From: Myxococcales bacterium
GTDB lineage: Bacteria; Myxococcota; Myxococcia; Myxococcales; Anaeromyxobacteraceae
NCBI GenBank assembly: GCA_021848865.1
Contig: JAJZTO010000199.1
Coordinates: forward strand, 1 to 5,611
Length of the DNA: 5,611 nucleotides
Reading direction: 5' to 3'
In this document: positions 5,077 through 5,611 of the stretch, one piece after another
Layout of the letters: the number at the start of each line of letters is the position of its first letter
How positions within the stretch are numbered: position 1 is the first letter of the stretch
Program-made: the position numbers and the translations under genes
Notes under the pieces: model-generated
Database searches by the model: none
What the model was told of the DNA's origin: nothing
The model's input: only the letters and a program-made list of their open reading frames with translations

Positions 5077-5611
5077 ATGTCCCCATCGTTCGCAGGTCTC
5101 GGCCTCTCGCCGAGATCCCTCCAGGCCGTCGCGCACGCCGGCTTCGAGCACCCGACCCCGATCCAGGCGCAGGCGATCCCGCCCGCGCTCGCGGGGAAGG
5201 ACGTCATCGGCACCGCCGCCACCGGCACCGGCAAGACCGCGGCCTTCGTCCTGCCCATCCTCGACCGGCTCGCCGGCAAGGCCGGGACGCGCGCCCTGGT
5301 CCTGGCGCCGACGCGCGAGCTGGCGGTGCAGATCGGCGAGGAGATCGAGCGCTTCGGCCGCGGCGGGCGGGCGCGCGGCGCGGTGGTGATCGGGGGGGTG
5401 GGGATGGGCCAGCAGGTGGCCGCGTTCCGGGAGCGCCGGGAGATCGTGGTCGCGACCCCGGGGCGGCTGGTGGACCACCTGGAGCAGCGCACCGCCCGCC
5501 TCGACGAGATCGAGATCCTGGTCCTCGACGAGGCCGACCGCATGCTGGACATGGGCTTCAAGCCCCAGCTCACGCGGATCCTGGCGCGGCGCGTTCGGCC
5601 GCCGCTTCCAG
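5077..5611 (+). CDS. DEAD-box ATP-dependent RNA helicase, RhlE-like, 3'-truncated
   Basis: The first 178 residues of a DEAD-box RNA helicase, which uses ATP to unwind short RNA duplexes in ribosome assembly, RNA decay or cold adaptation. The visible first RecA-like domain shows these motifs in order: Q motif with F5 and PTPIQ (26-30), motif I AATGTGKT (47-54), motif Ia PTREL (78-82), the GG of motif Ib (106-107), TPGR (127-130), and motif II DEAD (151-154) in VLDEADRMLDMGF. The DRMLDMGF context and the FAGLGLSP start resemble RhlE-type helicases. In motif I the usual Gln after the first Ala is Ala48, a variable position. The ATG has AGGA 6 bases upstream, and it starts at the usual distance before the Q motif. 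Motif III (SAT) and the second RecA domain lie beyond the window. The last seven codons (residues 172-178) no longer resemble the family. The gene is divergent from the malate synthase-like gene, and nothing suggests a shared function. Confidence 0.92.
   Translation, partial: MSPSFAGLGLSPRSLQAVAHAGFEHPTPIQAQAIPPALAGKDVIGTAATGTGKTAAFVLPILDRLAGKAGTRALVLAPTRELAVQIGEEIERFGRGGRARGAVVIGGVGMGQQVAAFRERREIVVATPGRLVDHLEQRTARLDEIEILVLDEADRMLDMGFKPQLTRILARRVRPPLP

Noticed and set aside
4835..5086. 83-codon minus-strand open frame in the divergent intergenic region
   Set aside because: It is Gly/Pro/Arg-rich, lacks a ribosome binding site that I can recognise and overlaps both flanking gene starts, so there is no sign of a real small gene.
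1357..5478. A 1373-codon open frame on the minus strand through CcdA, the thioredoxin-like gene and the malate synthase-like region
   Set aside because: Only the last 215 codons (CcdA) look like a protein. The rest is Arg/Pro/Gly-rich out-of-frame translation of the other genes, caused by the lack of stop codons in GC-rich DNA.
4839..5573. N-terminal extension of the malate synthase-like frame upstream of 4838
   Set aside because: The extension is antisense to the helicase gene and reads as an Arg/Ser/Pro-rich shadow. The ATG at 4838 has a good ribosome binding site.

Overview
The window is a very GC-rich stretch (clearly above 70% G+C by eye, with almost all third codon positions G or C). 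Its gene content and protein style resemble Myxococcota of the Anaeromyxobacter type. That placement is an inference from codon use and protein resemblance only; there is no rRNA or other marker gene. The first nine bases match the 3' end of Illumina adapters, so the window is probably a whole short assembled contig with technical ends.

Layout: (1) The plus-strand 3' part of a 2-oxoacid (pyruvate):ferredoxin oxidoreductase beta subunit, entering from the left edge and ending at 558. (2) Convergent to it, a minus-strand run of four genes read from right to left. These are a large, divergent malate synthase family protein (4838 to 2520), a thioredoxin-fold lipoprotein-like protein with a single active-site cysteine (2432 to 2019), a CcdA-type membrane thiol:disulfide transporter (2004 to 1357), and a secreted Ala/Pro-rich protein with a Trp/Gly/Pro/Tyr-rich C-terminus (1266 to 583). 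(3) A divergent intergenic region of 238 bases, followed by the plus-strand 5' part of an RhlE-like DEAD-box RNA helicase (5077 onward) that is cut by the right edge.

The thioredoxin-like protein and CcdA are only 14 bases apart and almost certainly form a functional pair: CcdA would pass electrons across the inner membrane to the extracytoplasmic thioredoxin-fold protein. The pyruvate:ferredoxin oxidoreductase and malate synthase family proteins both belong to central carbon metabolism (pyruvate/acetyl-CoA and glyoxylate/acetyl-CoA), but they lie on opposite strands at opposite ends and nothing shows that they are co-regulated.

The points most worth a second look are the 772-residue malate synthase homologue, which keeps the metal and base motifs but has a large insertion and C-terminal extension, and the monothiol thioredoxin-like partner of CcdA. 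I found no mobile element, CRISPR array, RNA gene or obviously new multi-gene system.
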